Shown one piece after another: positions 7,867 through 15,641 of a DNA stretch of 64,000 nt (the first letter of the stretch is position 1; every line of letters begins with the position of its first letter). The notes under the pieces were generated by a model. The model did no database searches. It had not been told where the DNA came from and was given only the letters and a program-made list of their open reading frames with translations. The translations under genes were made by a program, and so were the position numbers. Source of the stretch: SHVO01 sp041906145 (GTDB lineage Bacteria; Pseudomonadota; Alphaproteobacteria; Rhodospirillales; Rhodospirillaceae); the NCBI GenBank assembly GCA_041906145.1, contig JAYRJU010000004.1, positions 124,001 through 188,000 of the forward strand, in the 5' to 3' direction.

Positions 7867-8361
7867 CTACTTTCTTGACAGGATTCCGGAGAGGCCGCGC
7901 GCCACGTCCTCTTCCGTCTTTTTACGTTGATCGTCGGCGGCGGGGGTGCGCCGATCTTGGTCTTCACGCGCGGCGCGCTCCTGTTCGTGGCGTTGCGCGG
8001 CTTCGCGTTCGGCCCGCGCCCGTGTTTCCTCGCGCGCTCTGTCCCGGGCCATAGCGTCGCGCCGTTCCTGCTCCTGACGTTCACGGACTTCGCGCATCTG
8101 CGCCGCACGGCGGTCGCGTTCCCGTTCCCGTTCTTGGTCACGCAGAGCGCGGTCTTCCTGATCGCGCCGGTCGCGCCCCCAACCGCTGTGGTGCGGGCGG
8201 CGACCGTAGCCGCCATCATCCTGATCGCCGTCGTAGTAGGAACTGTAACCGCCGTAGCTCTCGGAGCTGCTGTAACCGGATTCATAACAGTCCGGAGCCG
8301 CGCATCCTGAAAGCGCGAGTGCCGCCGCAAGAAGCGGCGTAAGCGTAAACATTGCCCGCAT
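7867..8361 (-). CDS. Arg/Glu-rich lipoprotein
   Basis: 164 residues from ATG 8361, which has GGGGG upstream. Signal peptide with lipobox LSGC (Cys 20), then a Ser/Tyr/Gly/Asp-rich stretch (about 25-55) and a long region dominated by Arg, Glu, Asp and Gln, for example RERERDRRAAQMREVRERQE, that should form an extended charged helix. No domain recognised. In-frame ATGs at 8373 and 8352 are alternatives. One copy of the 15-bp motif described at 24284-24368 lies 28 nt upstream. It probably shares a transcript with the small lipoprotein that follows. Confidence 0.6.
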   Translation of the reverse strand: MRAMFTLTPLLAAALALSGCAAPDCYESGYSSSESYGGYSSYYDGDQDDGGYGRRPHHSGWGRDRRDQEDRALRDQERERERDRRAAQMREVRERQEQERRDAMARDRAREETRARAEREAAQRHEQERAAREDQDRRTPAADDQRKKTEEDVARGLSGILSRK

Positions 8362-8388
8362 GAGAGCCCCCATCAGTTGCGCTGAGGG

Positions 8389-8403
8389 TGCAAGTGTCGC
8401 GTG
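8389..8403 (-). repeat. 15-bp motif copy (CACGCGACA core)
   Basis: On the minus strand this reads CACGCGACACTTGCA, nearly the same as three copies upstream of the gene starting at 24234. It ends 28 nt before the lipoprotein start codon and in the same orientation relative to the gene as the others, so a shared regulator or promoter element is possible. Confidence 0.45.
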
Positions 8404-8456
8404 CGATTGTGTTGGATTTCGGGAGGGGAGTATGGCGGCTTTGCGGCGTCCGGTAA

Positions 8457-9527
8457 TTAGCCCGCGCGGCCATATTTCCTTTCGGAGTTTTCCGATAGCC
8501 CCGGAATGGAGTCTGTATCGGCGGAGCCGCACACCACCATGTTTCGGCCTTGGTGTTTCGCCTGATACAGCGCGTCATCGGCCGTCTGCATCCAGGCTTC
8601 CTGCGTTTGCTCGGACCAGTATTCCGCCACGCCGATGGAGATCGTCACCGCGCGCTGATCGATCAGGCGGGATTCGCTTATCAGCTTGCGCAGCGCTTCG
8701 GCCTGCTTCACGGCGGCGCTTGCGCGCGTGTCGGGCAGCAGCAGCAGGAACTCTTCCCCGCCCATGCGGAACAGGCGGTCGAGTTTGCGCGAGCGATTCT
8801 TGATCAGCGTCACCATGCCCTTCAGAACCTTGTCGCCGACATGGTGGCCGAAATCGTCGTTGACGCGCTTGAAGTGGTCGATGTCCAGCACCAGGATTGA
8901 AACCGGCGCGCCGGTGCGCCGATTGCGCTCGATCGCGTCCGCCAGTGAGGCATCCATCTGGCGGCGATTGTATGCGCCGGTGAGGGGATCGGTGAGAGCC
9001 TGCCCCACCAGTTCCTGCTGAAGCTGGCCGATGATGTTGAGGATGATGTTGATGATCACAACGGTGAGGGCCAGCGTGACGGCGAAACGCAGCGTGATCT
9101 CCGGCCCGACGTAGATATAGGCCACCACCGCGGCCAACGCGCTCAGGGTTAGGCTTCCGACATTGGCCGCACGGCGCGGCAGCACGAAATAGCAAAACAA
9201 TACGGCGGGATAAGTCCACAGCGCGCCGTAGAAGCCCTGCTGCTTGAGCGATAGCACGATGCTTGCCGCCATTGGGATCAGCAGAAGGCCGAATGGGAAG
9301 GGCGGGCGCTTCTTATTTTGGATGGCTATGACGTCGACCGTGAGGATGAAGACGACCGTCAGGATCGCGCCGCCGAGTGCGTAACGCTCCTGCGCGAGAT
9401 CGTTGATCGCAAAAGGCGTCAGGAAAATCACGCCCGCCATCGCCATCAAGCGCATGATGCGCTCGCGGTAGGCGGCGAGAATGTCGCGGCCAGGTTCACC
9501 GCCTGGCGCGGTTTCGGGCTCGCTCAT
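8457..9527 (-). CDS. Membrane diguanylate cyclase (GGDEF)
   Basis: 356 residues from ATG 9527. About six transmembrane segments occupy residues 25-165, with no known sensor domain name evident. A GGDEF domain follows (about 178-340), with DPLTGAYNRR, the metal-binding DIDHFKRVND and the active-site loop GGEEF at 256-260. An inhibitory I-site, RKLD at 247-250, lies five residues before GGEEF, so product inhibition by c-di-GMP is expected. The signature is intact, so it is predicted to make c-di-GMP from GTP. No PilZ or EAL gene is nearby. Confidence 0.9.
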   Translation of the reverse strand: MSEPETAPGGEPGRDILAAYRERIMRLMAMAGVIFLTPFAINDLAQERYALGGAILTVVFILTVDVIAIQNKKRPPFPFGLLLIPMAASIVLSLKQQGFYGALWTYPAVLFCYFVLPRRAANVGSLTLSALAAVVAYIYVGPEITLRFAVTLALTVVIINIILNIIGQLQQELVGQALTDPLTGAYNRRQMDASLADAIERNRRTGAPVSILVLDIDHFKRVNDDFGHHVGDKVLKGMVTLIKNRSRKLDRLFRMGGEEFLLLLPDTRASAAVKQAEALRKLISESRLIDQRAVTISIGVAEYWSEQTQEAWMQTADDALYQAKHQGRNMVVCGSADTDSIPGLSENSERKYGRAG

Positions 9528-9729
9528 GTCGTTCGCGCAGCCGTTGCCGGCCACGTACCCCCCAACCTCGCACGAATCATAGCATCTAGAAGGCGAGGCG
9601 TCCTCCAGGTTCCCGTGCGCCAGCCCGCCCTTCAATCCTAGGCGAGGTCGCGCGTCAAGGTTGAGAATTGCACAAGAAGCCGCCCCGCCGCCCCTGGACG
9701 GGCAAAGCGCGGCTCTCTACATTAGCCTC

Positions 9730-10143
9730 ATGAATTACATTGCATTAGGTGCGGCCTTGGCCGCCGGAACCGCCGCCGTTTCCACGCCCGCCTTTGCGCA
9801 GGACGGTGTCCCGCAATTTATTCCCGCCGAAGTCAGCGTCTTTGAAGACAAAGTCGTCAATGGCAAGAAAGTCTACAAATTCGCGACCAGCGACGGCCAT
9901 CCGTTCTACACCCGCGACAAGGACGAGCCTAACAAGTCCACCTGCACCGATGAGTGCAAGGAAGATTGGTCGCCGGTGCGGGCCCGCGCGAACGCTAAAC
10001 CGGAAGCCGAATGGACGCTGTTTGATCGCGGGAACGGCTACATGCAGTGGGTCTACAAGGGCAAACCGATCTATCAGAACGTCGCCCAGGCCCTGGGTCA
10101 GGACGTTAAAATTCCGCCCGGTTGGACCGAGCTGAAACCGTAA
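9730..10143 (+). CDS. Secreted-repeat family periplasmic protein (COG4315-like)
   Basis: 137 residues from ATG 9730. Signal peptide ending AFA before QDG. The mature part holds YKFATSDGHPFYTRDKDE, CTDECKEDWSPV and WVYKGKPIYQN, the pattern of the secreted repeat family of unknown function: paired short repeats with a CxxxC and a W-P-V/L element. Function unknown; periplasmic location is predicted. Confidence 0.7.
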   Translation: MNYIALGAALAAGTAAVSTPAFAQDGVPQFIPAEVSVFEDKVVNGKKVYKFATSDGHPFYTRDKDEPNKSTCTDECKEDWSPVRARANAKPEAEWTLFDRGNGYMQWVYKGKPIYQNVAQALGQDVKIPPGWTELKP

Positions 10144-10149
10144 AATTTC

Positions 10150-10171
10150 ACCGCGGGAAAGTTCCCGCGGT
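10150..10171. terminator. Hairpin terminator
   Basis: ACCGCGGGAA and TTCCCGCGGT form a perfect 10-bp stem around 2 nt, starting 7 nt after the stop at 10143. On the minus strand it is followed by GAAATTTTA, so it may also end the small minus-strand ORF at 10177. Confidence 0.65.
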
Positions 10172-10176
10172 TACCA

Positions 10177-10368
10177 CTAAAAATTATCCACAAACGCCCG
10201 ATTCAGGCGCTTAAAAAGCGTGCGCGGGCCGCAGATTCCGCAAGGGTCCGGCGCACCCGAAGCGCTATAATTGGGCTGCTTTTCCACGGTCTTTTTGAAA
10301 GGCCCATCGCCCGCCGTATTGGGGGGCGACGCGGACGCATTCAATGACCAAGGTGAGCGAAGAGACAT
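10177..10368 (-). CDS. Possible small protein (63 residues)
   Basis: From ATG 10368 the minus strand encodes a 63-residue protein ending DPCGICGPRTLFKRLNRAF followed by VDNF. The CGIC pair and basic C-terminal segment look protein-like, and no other reading frame claims this stretch. It is followed by the hairpin at 10150-10171. Against it, there is no clear ribosome site and no recognised family. It diverges from the small gene at 10456. Confidence 0.3.
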   Translation of the reverse strand: MSLRSPWSLNASASPPNTAGDGPFKKTVEKQPNYSASGAPDPCGICGPRTLFKRLNRAFVDNF

Positions 10369-10455
10369 GAGGAGACGATGAAGCGGCGCCGCGCGCGCCG
10401 CGGCGGCGGGGGACATCCGGGGGCGCGTTGAACATGAGCACACGGAGCGAGAACG

Positions 10456-10614
10456 ATGACCATCAGAAGGCCCCCCGCCTTGAAGAGCAAGGGCGCCGGC
10501 GTCCGTAAAGGCACGCATCACCCGCAGCGCCCGGCGGGATTGAAGCGCGCATATGACGAGGACGACGATAGCTTCGACGTCCCTGAAACCGCCCTTGGCG
10601 GGGCGAAGGAGTAG
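10456..10614 (+). CDS. Small basic/acidic hypothetical protein (52 residues)
   Basis: ATG 10456 is preceded by CGGAGCGAGAACG, a reasonable Shine-Dalgarno. The product has a basic first half (MTIRRPPALKSKGAGVRKG) and an acidic segment (YDEDDDSFDVPE) near the end. This charge pattern suggests a real small protein, but I recognise no family. A 24-codon frame from ATG 10434 overlaps it and is less convincing. Confidence 0.4.
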   Translation: MTIRRPPALKSKGAGVRKGTHHPQRPAGLKRAYDEDDDSFDVPETALGGAKE

Positions 10615-10731
10615 CGTGCGCCACGCTGCGCACTTTTTCACGGGAGATCCCCAACTTTCCGTCGCGTTCCGCGTTAACCCCCGGGGGGCAATCACGCATC
10701 CCCGCGAGTTATCAGACGATGGAGACGGGCC

Positions 10732-11169
10732 TTGGTCTTTCCGCAAGCGCAGGTACGCCCTGCGCCGATCCGGTGCGACGACACCTCATCGGTTATCGCG
10801 GCTATCGAAAACAGTTGGACGCGCCATCACGCCGGCAAACCAGGCATCGTGCTGGGCCTGTACGCGTACCTGACACAGATTTTGATGCAGGACGGCTGCG
10901 TGGTCGATGCGGCGGACGGCCTCGAGGTCCTCGAGCATTGCCGCCGCCGTGGCCTGCCGATCATCGATATACTTTATCTGATCGAGGAGCGTGTACGCGA
11001 AGCCGGGTATACTGGCGGCCGCCTCGGCCTCGCGGATTTCACCGCCGCGGGCCAACTGGTCTACGTCTTCTATGACGCCGCCCGGTTCAAGAACTTCCAG
11101 GAACTTAAAGACGCCGTCGCCCACCGCGTCGCGCTGTCGGTGAACGCCGTACCGGAAAGTTTCCTCTAA
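10732..11169 (+). CDS. Hypothetical protein
   Basis: 145 residues from TTG 10732, the only upstream start. The later part (AIENSWTRHHAGKPGIVLGL to AVPESFL) has regular helix-like composition and is probably the real core; the first 15 residues may not be translated. No domain, signal peptide or membrane segment recognised. Confidence 0.45.
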   Translation: MVFPQAQVRPAPIRCDDTSSVIAAIENSWTRHHAGKPGIVLGLYAYLTQILMQDGCVVDAADGLEVLEHCRRRGLPIIDILYLIEERVREAGYTGGRLGLADFTAAGQLVYVFYDAARFKNFQELKDAVAHRVALSVNAVPESFL

Positions 11170-11215
11170 AGGAAACGGTCCGGCTTATGTTGGCATGCGG
11201 CCCCTGAAGCTCGTG

Positions 11216-11569
11216 TCAGCGGGTGGCTGCGGCTGTCGCCGTGGTTTTGACCGGGCACGGGTCGCCGAGGTTCGTTCTGTCGCCGGTGATCAAGTCCACC
11301 ATGCTGTGGCCTACAATAAGGTCCGCAGCGGCTTCGCCCGGACGCGCGACGAATTCCACATTGAAATCGGCGGCATCGGGGAAGAACCAGCCCGCAGTGC
11401 TCGGAAAATAGTGGCCTGAGCGGTTCACCGTCTCATGCGCGCCGACGGTCATGGTAAACGTGCCGACAAGACGCCCGGTCGAGGCGCTGTACACACGCGC
11501 ATCGAGGTCGAGTGGCGTGCTCGAAGGGTTGTGCAAGGTCACCGATCCGGCGACCTTTGTGCGGACCAC
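11216..11569 (-). pseudogene. Truncated paralogue of the neighbouring secreted protein
   Basis: 117 codons that align with the C-terminal third of the protein at 11672-12592: GTFTMTVGAHETVNRSGHYF against GKVEIPLAARETFSHTALWL, then FNVEFVARPGE against LNIEFVQKAPQD, and DLITGDRTNLGDPCPV against DYTTGETTNLSNPCPI. The N-terminal two thirds and signal peptide are absent, an in-frame stop lies upstream at 11606-11608, and the only start (GTG 11569) sits inside the U tract of the upstream gene's terminator. The simplest reading is a decayed tandem duplicate, though a small expressed protein cannot be ruled out. Confidence 0.6.
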
Positions 11570-11578
11570 ACCAAAGAA

Positions 11579-11610
11579 AACGCCGAGGCGGGACGGGCCG
11601 CCTCGGCGTT
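11579..11610 (-). terminator. Rho-independent terminator of the 11672-12592 gene
   Basis: On the minus strand AACGCCGAGGCGG and CCGCCTCGGCGTT form a perfect 13-bp stem with a 6-nt loop, followed by TTTTCTTT. It stands about 60 nt after the stop of the secreted-protein gene. Confidence 0.85.
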
Positions 11611-11671
11611 ATCCGCGGCACGCCTCAACGGGTAGTGAGCCCCGCCGGCCGTCCGCACCTCTCGAGATATC

Positions 11672-12592
11672 TTACTTTTCTTCAGCCGCCTGCGGGGCTG
11701 GGAGCGGCGGAATGGTGATCGTGCCGCCGGTGATCGGGCAGGGGTTCGAGAGATTGGTCGTTTCGCCGGTCGTGTAATCGGCCACCCAGTGCGCGACCGA
11801 CACGTGCGCGCCGTCTTGCGGGGCTTTCTGCACGAACTCGATGTTCAGCGAGCCCGGCAGTTCCGGCGCGCGGATGTGGACCTGGTCGGAATTGTCGAAC
11901 AGCCACAGCGCCGTGTGGCTGAATGTTTCGCGCGCGGCCAGCGGAATCTCCACCTTGCCGAGGGGCGCGCCCGTTCCCGCGTCATAAAGACGCGCTTCGA
12001 ACACCGCGTCCTGCTCGCTGAAGTTATGCACGCTCACGACGGAACGCACAGCGCCGACGCGGCTGATGAACGCATTGAGCACGACCTGGCTCGCCGGGAT
12101 GTAATCGGCGTGCGGTGAATAGGTGCAAACGCTAAGGTCTTTGAGCTCGTTCGCGCGCGCCGTGGAACGCACGTGTTGCCACAGCTGCTTCTCGCGGCCG
12201 TTCTCGACATACAGCGCCACCGGCTGACGCCAGTTCACCGGCGCGAAGGTCTCCAGCATCAAGTGGGGTTCGACCGCGACGGAGGCTTTCGCCGGCACGT
12301 CCACCTGCACCGTGCCCAGCCAGCGCTTCTCATCGAGCCCCCATATGGAGATGTAGTTCGTGGTGGCGCCTTCGTCGCGCATGTTGGCGAGGCGGATCTG
12401 GGACTCACCGGGCTTATAGCCCAGGATCGGGGTCTTGCCGTACGGATCGGCGAACCCGGGCATCGGAAGCTGCGAGAGCTGGGAGTCCGCCTTGGCCGGT
12501 GCGCTCATGGCGGTGAAGGCGCCGAGGGTCGCCAGGAACGAGATCGCGCCTGCCATGGCGATCATCGGAAATTTCTGAGTGGTCGAGTGCAT
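11672..12592 (-). CDS. Secreted protein of unknown function
   Basis: 306 residues with a signal peptide (hydrophobic MIAMAGAISFLATLGAFTAM, cleavage near APAKA-DS). The mature part is beta-rich with no cysteines apart from two (Cys near SVCTYSP and the C-terminal NPCPI), and ends in a Pro/Ala/Glu tail. No family recognised; an extracellular or periplasmic role is implied. A truncated copy of its C-terminal third lies just downstream beyond a strong terminator. Confidence 0.65.
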   Translation of the reverse strand: MHSTTQKFPMIAMAGAISFLATLGAFTAMSAPAKADSQLSQLPMPGFADPYGKTPILGYKPGESQIRLANMRDEGATTNYISIWGLDEKRWLGTVQVDVPAKASVAVEPHLMLETFAPVNWRQPVALYVENGREKQLWQHVRSTARANELKDLSVCTYSPHADYIPASQVVLNAFISRVGAVRSVVSVHNFSEQDAVFEARLYDAGTGAPLGKVEIPLAARETFSHTALWLFDNSDQVHIRAPELPGSLNIEFVQKAPQDGAHVSVAHWVADYTTGETTNLSNPCPITGGTITIPPLPAPQAAEEK

Positions 12593-12816
12593 TGTCTGGT
12601 CTTTCGTCAGTGATGGGTAATTTCCCCATACCCCAATGACGGAGTAATACCACGCGGTCTAAAAGGTGCGACCGACGATTTTCGCGGGGCCGGCATTCAG
12701 TTTTTTGAGGGAATAGAACCCCAAACGGCCCTAGAGTTGCCTGAATGGCGTGCGGGGCCTAGTTTTTGCTAATCCTGCGCTTTTTAGAACGAATAGAACT
12801 TGGGGAGAGTATCCAT

Positions 12817-13221
12817 ATGAAAGTCGACGGAAACTGCCACTGCGGCGCCATTACCTATACGGCCGAGGTCGACCCCGCGAAGTGCTCGATCTGTCACTGC
12901 AACGATTGCCAGATCACGGGCGGTACCGCCTTTACCTTCAGCGTGCCCACCGTCGACGCGAAGGTGAATTTCACGAAGGCCCAGCCCAGCATCTACTTGA
13001 AGACGACCGCCGCCAGCGGGCGCGCACGCGCGCACGCCTTCTGCCCGACCTGCGCCACGCGCATCTACTCCGCCAGCGTCTCGCCCGCCGCGCCTCAGAT
13101 CACCCTGCGCGCCGGCCCTTTGAAGCAACGCCGCGAACTCACCCCCAAAAGACAGTTGTGGTGCAGCGCCGCCCTCGACTGGTCCAAAATCCAAGCCGGC
13201 GAGTGCTTGGACGAGCAGTAG
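12817..13221 (+). CDS. GFA-family (glutathione-dependent formaldehyde-activating-like) zinc protein
   Basis: 134 residues from ATG 12817, with GGGGAGAG 8 nt upstream. The zinc-ligand pattern of the family is complete: GNCHCGAI, CSICHCNDCQ and CPTCATRIY. GFA proteins bind zinc and act on glutathione adducts, though most family members have unproven substrates. The gene lies just upstream of an acetamidase/formamidase gene in the same direction, so both might handle one-carbon or amide compounds, but this is speculation. Confidence 0.85.
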   Translation: MKVDGNCHCGAITYTAEVDPAKCSICHCNDCQITGGTAFTFSVPTVDAKVNFTKAQPSIYLKTTAASGRARAHAFCPTCATRIYSASVSPAAPQITLRAGPLKQRRELTPKRQLWCSAALDWSKIQAGECLDEQ

Positions 13222-13297
13222 TCCGATCTCTCCCGCCGCCTAAAAGGGAGCGGGCGGGGTGGGGGTCGTTTTCTCTTTTCCGTTTTCTGGGGGCTCG

Positions 13298-14245
13298 ATG
13301 TCGTTGTTCGGCTGCAAACACACCATCCACCGCCACCATCACCACTTCGGCTGGGACAATGCGCTCGCCCCGGTGAAATCCGTCGCGCCCGGCGACACCG
13401 TGTTCCTGGAGTGCACGGACTCCAGCGCCGGCCAATTCAACCCAAGCAGCACCGCCGCGTCGCTCGCGGCCCTCGACTTCGGCAAGGTGAACCCCGTGAC
13501 GGGTCCGATCTTCGTCGACGGCGCCGAACCCGGCGATGTCCTCAAGATCACGCTCCTGGGGTTCGAGCCCTCGGGCTGGGGCTGGACGGCGCTGATCCCC
13601 GGCTTTGGTCTGCTAACCGACCAATTCCCCGATCCTGAGCTCCACGTCTGGAAATACGACAGCACCAGCCTAGCGCCCGTACTGTTTGGCAAGACTGCGC
13701 GCGTGCCGCTGAAACCCTTCGCCGGCACCATCGGCGTCGCACCGGGCGAGCGGGGGCTGCATTCCGTCGTTCCGCCGCGCCACGTCGGAGGCAATATGGA
13801 CATCCGCGACCTCAACGTCGGCGCAACACTCCATCTGCCCATCGAAGTGAAGGGCGCGCTGCTGTCCATCGGCGACACGCACGCCGCCCAAGGCGACGGT
13901 GAAGTGTGCGGCACGGCCATCGAAAGCCCGATGAACGTTGCCGTGAAACTCGATCTCGTTAAACAGACCAAACTCTCGAGCCCACGCTTCACCACCCCGG
14001 GTCCCGTCACCGCGCATCTCGACAAGAAAGGCTACGAGGTGACCACCGGTGTCGGCCCCGACCTCATGCAAGCCGCCAGAGCCGCCGTGTCGAACATGAT
14101 CGACCTGCTCGTCGCCCAACACGGCTTCTCACCGCCGGAGGCTTACATGCTGTGCTCAGTGTGCGGTGATCTGCGCATCAGCGAGATCGTCGATATGCCG
14201 AATTGGATTGTGAGCTTTTATTTTCCGAGGGTCGTCGTCGAGTAA
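13298..14245 (+). CDS. Acetamidase/formamidase family protein
   Basis: 315 residues from ATG 13298, with GGGGG 5 nt upstream. HHHHFGWDNALAP, PGDTVFLECTDSS, GPIFVDGAEPGDVLKI, PPRHVGGNMDIRDL, GDTHAAQGDGEVCGTAIE and the C-terminal CSVCGDLRISEIVD are the FmdA/AmdA signature regions, including the conserved Asp and His metal or substrate residues. Members hydrolyse short aliphatic amides to ammonia and the acid. Substrate here cannot be assigned from sequence. Short 5' gap from the GFA gene suggests co-transcription. Confidence 0.85.
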   Translation: MSLFGCKHTIHRHHHHFGWDNALAPVKSVAPGDTVFLECTDSSAGQFNPSSTAASLAALDFGKVNPVTGPIFVDGAEPGDVLKITLLGFEPSGWGWTALIPGFGLLTDQFPDPELHVWKYDSTSLAPVLFGKTARVPLKPFAGTIGVAPGERGLHSVVPPRHVGGNMDIRDLNVGATLHLPIEVKGALLSIGDTHAAQGDGEVCGTAIESPMNVAVKLDLVKQTKLSSPRFTTPGPVTAHLDKKGYEVTTGVGPDLMQAARAAVSNMIDLLVAQHGFSPPEAYMLCSVCGDLRISEIVDMPNWIVSFYFPRVVVE

Positions 14246-14252
14246 CCGGCGC

Positions 14253-14654
14253 TTAACTCGCGCTCACTCCAAAACACCGCCGCCCATCTTGCCCAGCGGT
14301 GGAGCCCGGGTGCTCTTCGCGCAGCCGTGCGCACACCTCGATCTTCAGCGGATCGAGGACGCGATATTCATAAATCTCAAACGTCTCTGGATCCGCGGTG
14401 CGGATGTCGCGCGCTTTCTTCTGCACCTCGTCAAGCGTCTGCGGCAGTACGCCATCTTGCTTGTAAATATCAATGGCAGCATCCGCGATGCGCTGTAAAT
14501 CCTCCAGGCGCCGGTCGTCCGCATGCCCCGGCGCATCGCGCTCCGCGACTTTCTCATTCATCAGTCGCACCCCGACAGTCAGTGTCATCGTCAGGATCGC
14601 GGCGACGATGCCCATGAAAAGGATGCGGCGGGGAGGCCAGGTCAGCGGGTTCAT
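14253..14654 (-). CDS. Hypothetical single-pass membrane protein
   Basis: 133 residues from ATG 14654, chosen because it places the single membrane segment (RILFMGIVAAILTMTLTVGV) at the N-terminus. A TTG at 14735 would add 27 polar residues. The rest is soluble, charged and helix-rich, with a C-terminal cysteine pair. No family recognised. It is convergent with the formamidase-type gene (8 nt apart). Confidence 0.5.
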   Translation of the reverse strand: MNPLTWPPRRILFMGIVAAILTMTLTVGVRLMNEKVAERDAPGHADDRRLEDLQRIADAAIDIYKQDGVLPQTLDEVQKKARDIRTADPETFEIYEYRVLDPLKIEVCARLREEHPGSTAGQDGRRCFGVSAS

Positions 14655-14755
14655 ATCGTTTATGGATCCAAAGTCGCGGTCCGAGGGCGCGGACGCCGTT
14701 CTGTCATAATCGTTTTTGGCATTGACGGAAATCAATTCGGTGCGGGCGGCTACTG

Positions 14756-14778
14756 AATATGTATCTCCTATACATATT
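14756..14778. promoter_or_regulatory. NsrR-type operator
   Basis: AATATGTAT-CTCCT-ATACATATT is a perfect 9-bp inverted repeat with a 5-nt spacer, 16 nt before the nsrR start codon. The half-sites ATGTAT/ATACAT fit the published NsrR consensus ATGYAT-N5-ATRCAT with the right spacing (established knowledge of NsrR sites). This predicts autoregulation of the operon and its induction by nitric oxide. Confidence 0.75.
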
Positions 14779-14793
14779 TAAAACCCTTTGTTT

Positions 14794-15258
14794 ATGCGCC
14801 TTACCCAGTACACCGACTATTCCTTACGCGTCGCGCTCTATCTCGCGGAGAACCCGGACCGGGCCTGCTCGGTGCGTGAAATCGCCGACTGGTTCGGGAT
14901 CTCCCGCGACCATCTTGTGAAGGTGGCGCACAATCTCGGACGCCTGGGATTTGTAACCAGCGCCAAGGGGCGCGGTGGCGGCCTCCGGTTGGCCCGCCCG
15001 GCCGAGGCGATCACGCTGGCCGAAATCGTAAGGGCGACGGAAACCGATTTCCATATGGTCGAGTGTTTCGATCCCGCCCGCAATACCTGCCGCATCACGC
15101 GCGCCTGCCGTCTAAAGCATGTCCTTGGCGAGGCAACCCGCGCTTTTCTGACAACTCTCGAGGGCCGCACGCTGGCGAGCGTCGCGGCGCCGTCTTTTCC
15201 ACGCACATCACAACCGAAGGAAAACAACCATGAACATCGCCGTGAAATCCCTGTTTGA
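14794..15258 (+). CDS. nsrR: Nitric-oxide-sensing Rrf2-family repressor
   Basis: 154 residues from ATG 14794. The N-terminal winged helix begins MRLTQYTDYSLRVALYLAE, typical of NsrR. The cluster ligands are Cys 91, 99 and 105 (CX7CX5C, followed by RLKHVL), the same spacing as Bacillus NsrR; the E. coli protein has CX4CX5C. NsrR carries an iron-sulfur cluster that nitric oxide destroys, releasing target promoters. The operator just upstream and the haemoglobin and reductase downstream support this identity over IscR or RirA. The 3' end overlaps the next gene by 29 nt, and the last residues lie in that overlap. Confidence 0.88.
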   Translation: MRLTQYTDYSLRVALYLAENPDRACSVREIADWFGISRDHLVKVAHNLGRLGFVTSAKGRGGGLRLARPAEAITLAEIVRATETDFHMVECFDPARNTCRITRACRLKHVLGEATRAFLTTLEGRTLASVAAPSFPRTSQPKENNHEHRREIPV

Positions 15259-15607
15259 CCGCCTGGGCGGCGCCCCCGCCGTGAATGCCGCGGTCGATAT
15301 CTTTTACCGCAAAGTCCTATCCGATGATCGCGTCGCCCATTTCTTTGACAATGTCGATATGGACCGTCAGATCGCCAAGCAGAAGGGCTTTCTGACCATG
15401 GCGTTCGGGGGGCCGAATAACTACACGGGCCTCGATATGCGCAAGGGTCACAAACATCTCGTCGCGCGCGGTCTCAATGACAGCCACGTCGACGCGATCA
15501 TCGAACTGCTCGGCGCGACCCTGAAGGAACTTGGCGTGGCCGATAGCGATATCGCCGAGGTTGCCAAGATCGCCAACAGCGTCCGCGACGACGTCCTCGA
15601 CCGCTAA
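15230..15607 (+). CDS. Group 1 truncated haemoglobin
   Basis: 125 residues, the usual length for TrHb1. LFDRLGGAPAVNAAVDIFYRKVLSD gives helices A-B with Tyr 26 in the B10 position, and RKGHKHLVARGLND holds the likely proximal His 74. Helix E region QKGFLTMAFGGP is typical. The gene overlaps nsrR and has AAGGAAAAC before its ATG. Family members scavenge nitric oxide by dioxygenation. Context (NsrR control, reductase next door) supports this role; it is inference, not shown by sequence alone. Confidence 0.85.
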   Translation: MNIAVKSLFDRLGGAPAVNAAVDIFYRKVLSDDRVAHFFDNVDMDRQIAKQKGFLTMAFGGPNNYTGLDMRKGHKHLVARGLNDSHVDAIIELLGATLKELGVADSDIAEVAKIANSVRDDVLDR

Positions 15608-15641
15608 AAGTTATTTTGTTCAAGTCGTAAAGGTACAAGCT

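Noticed and set aside
10177..10746. Full 189-codon minus-strand frame through 10746.
   Set aside because: Only the last 63 codons look protein-like; the earlier part overlaps the plus-strand small gene that has a ribosome site.
13328..13345. His-rich stretch (HRHHHH) in the acetamidase/formamidase as a possible engineered tag.
   Set aside because: It lies at the conserved N-terminal region of the family and is followed by family motifs, so it is natural.
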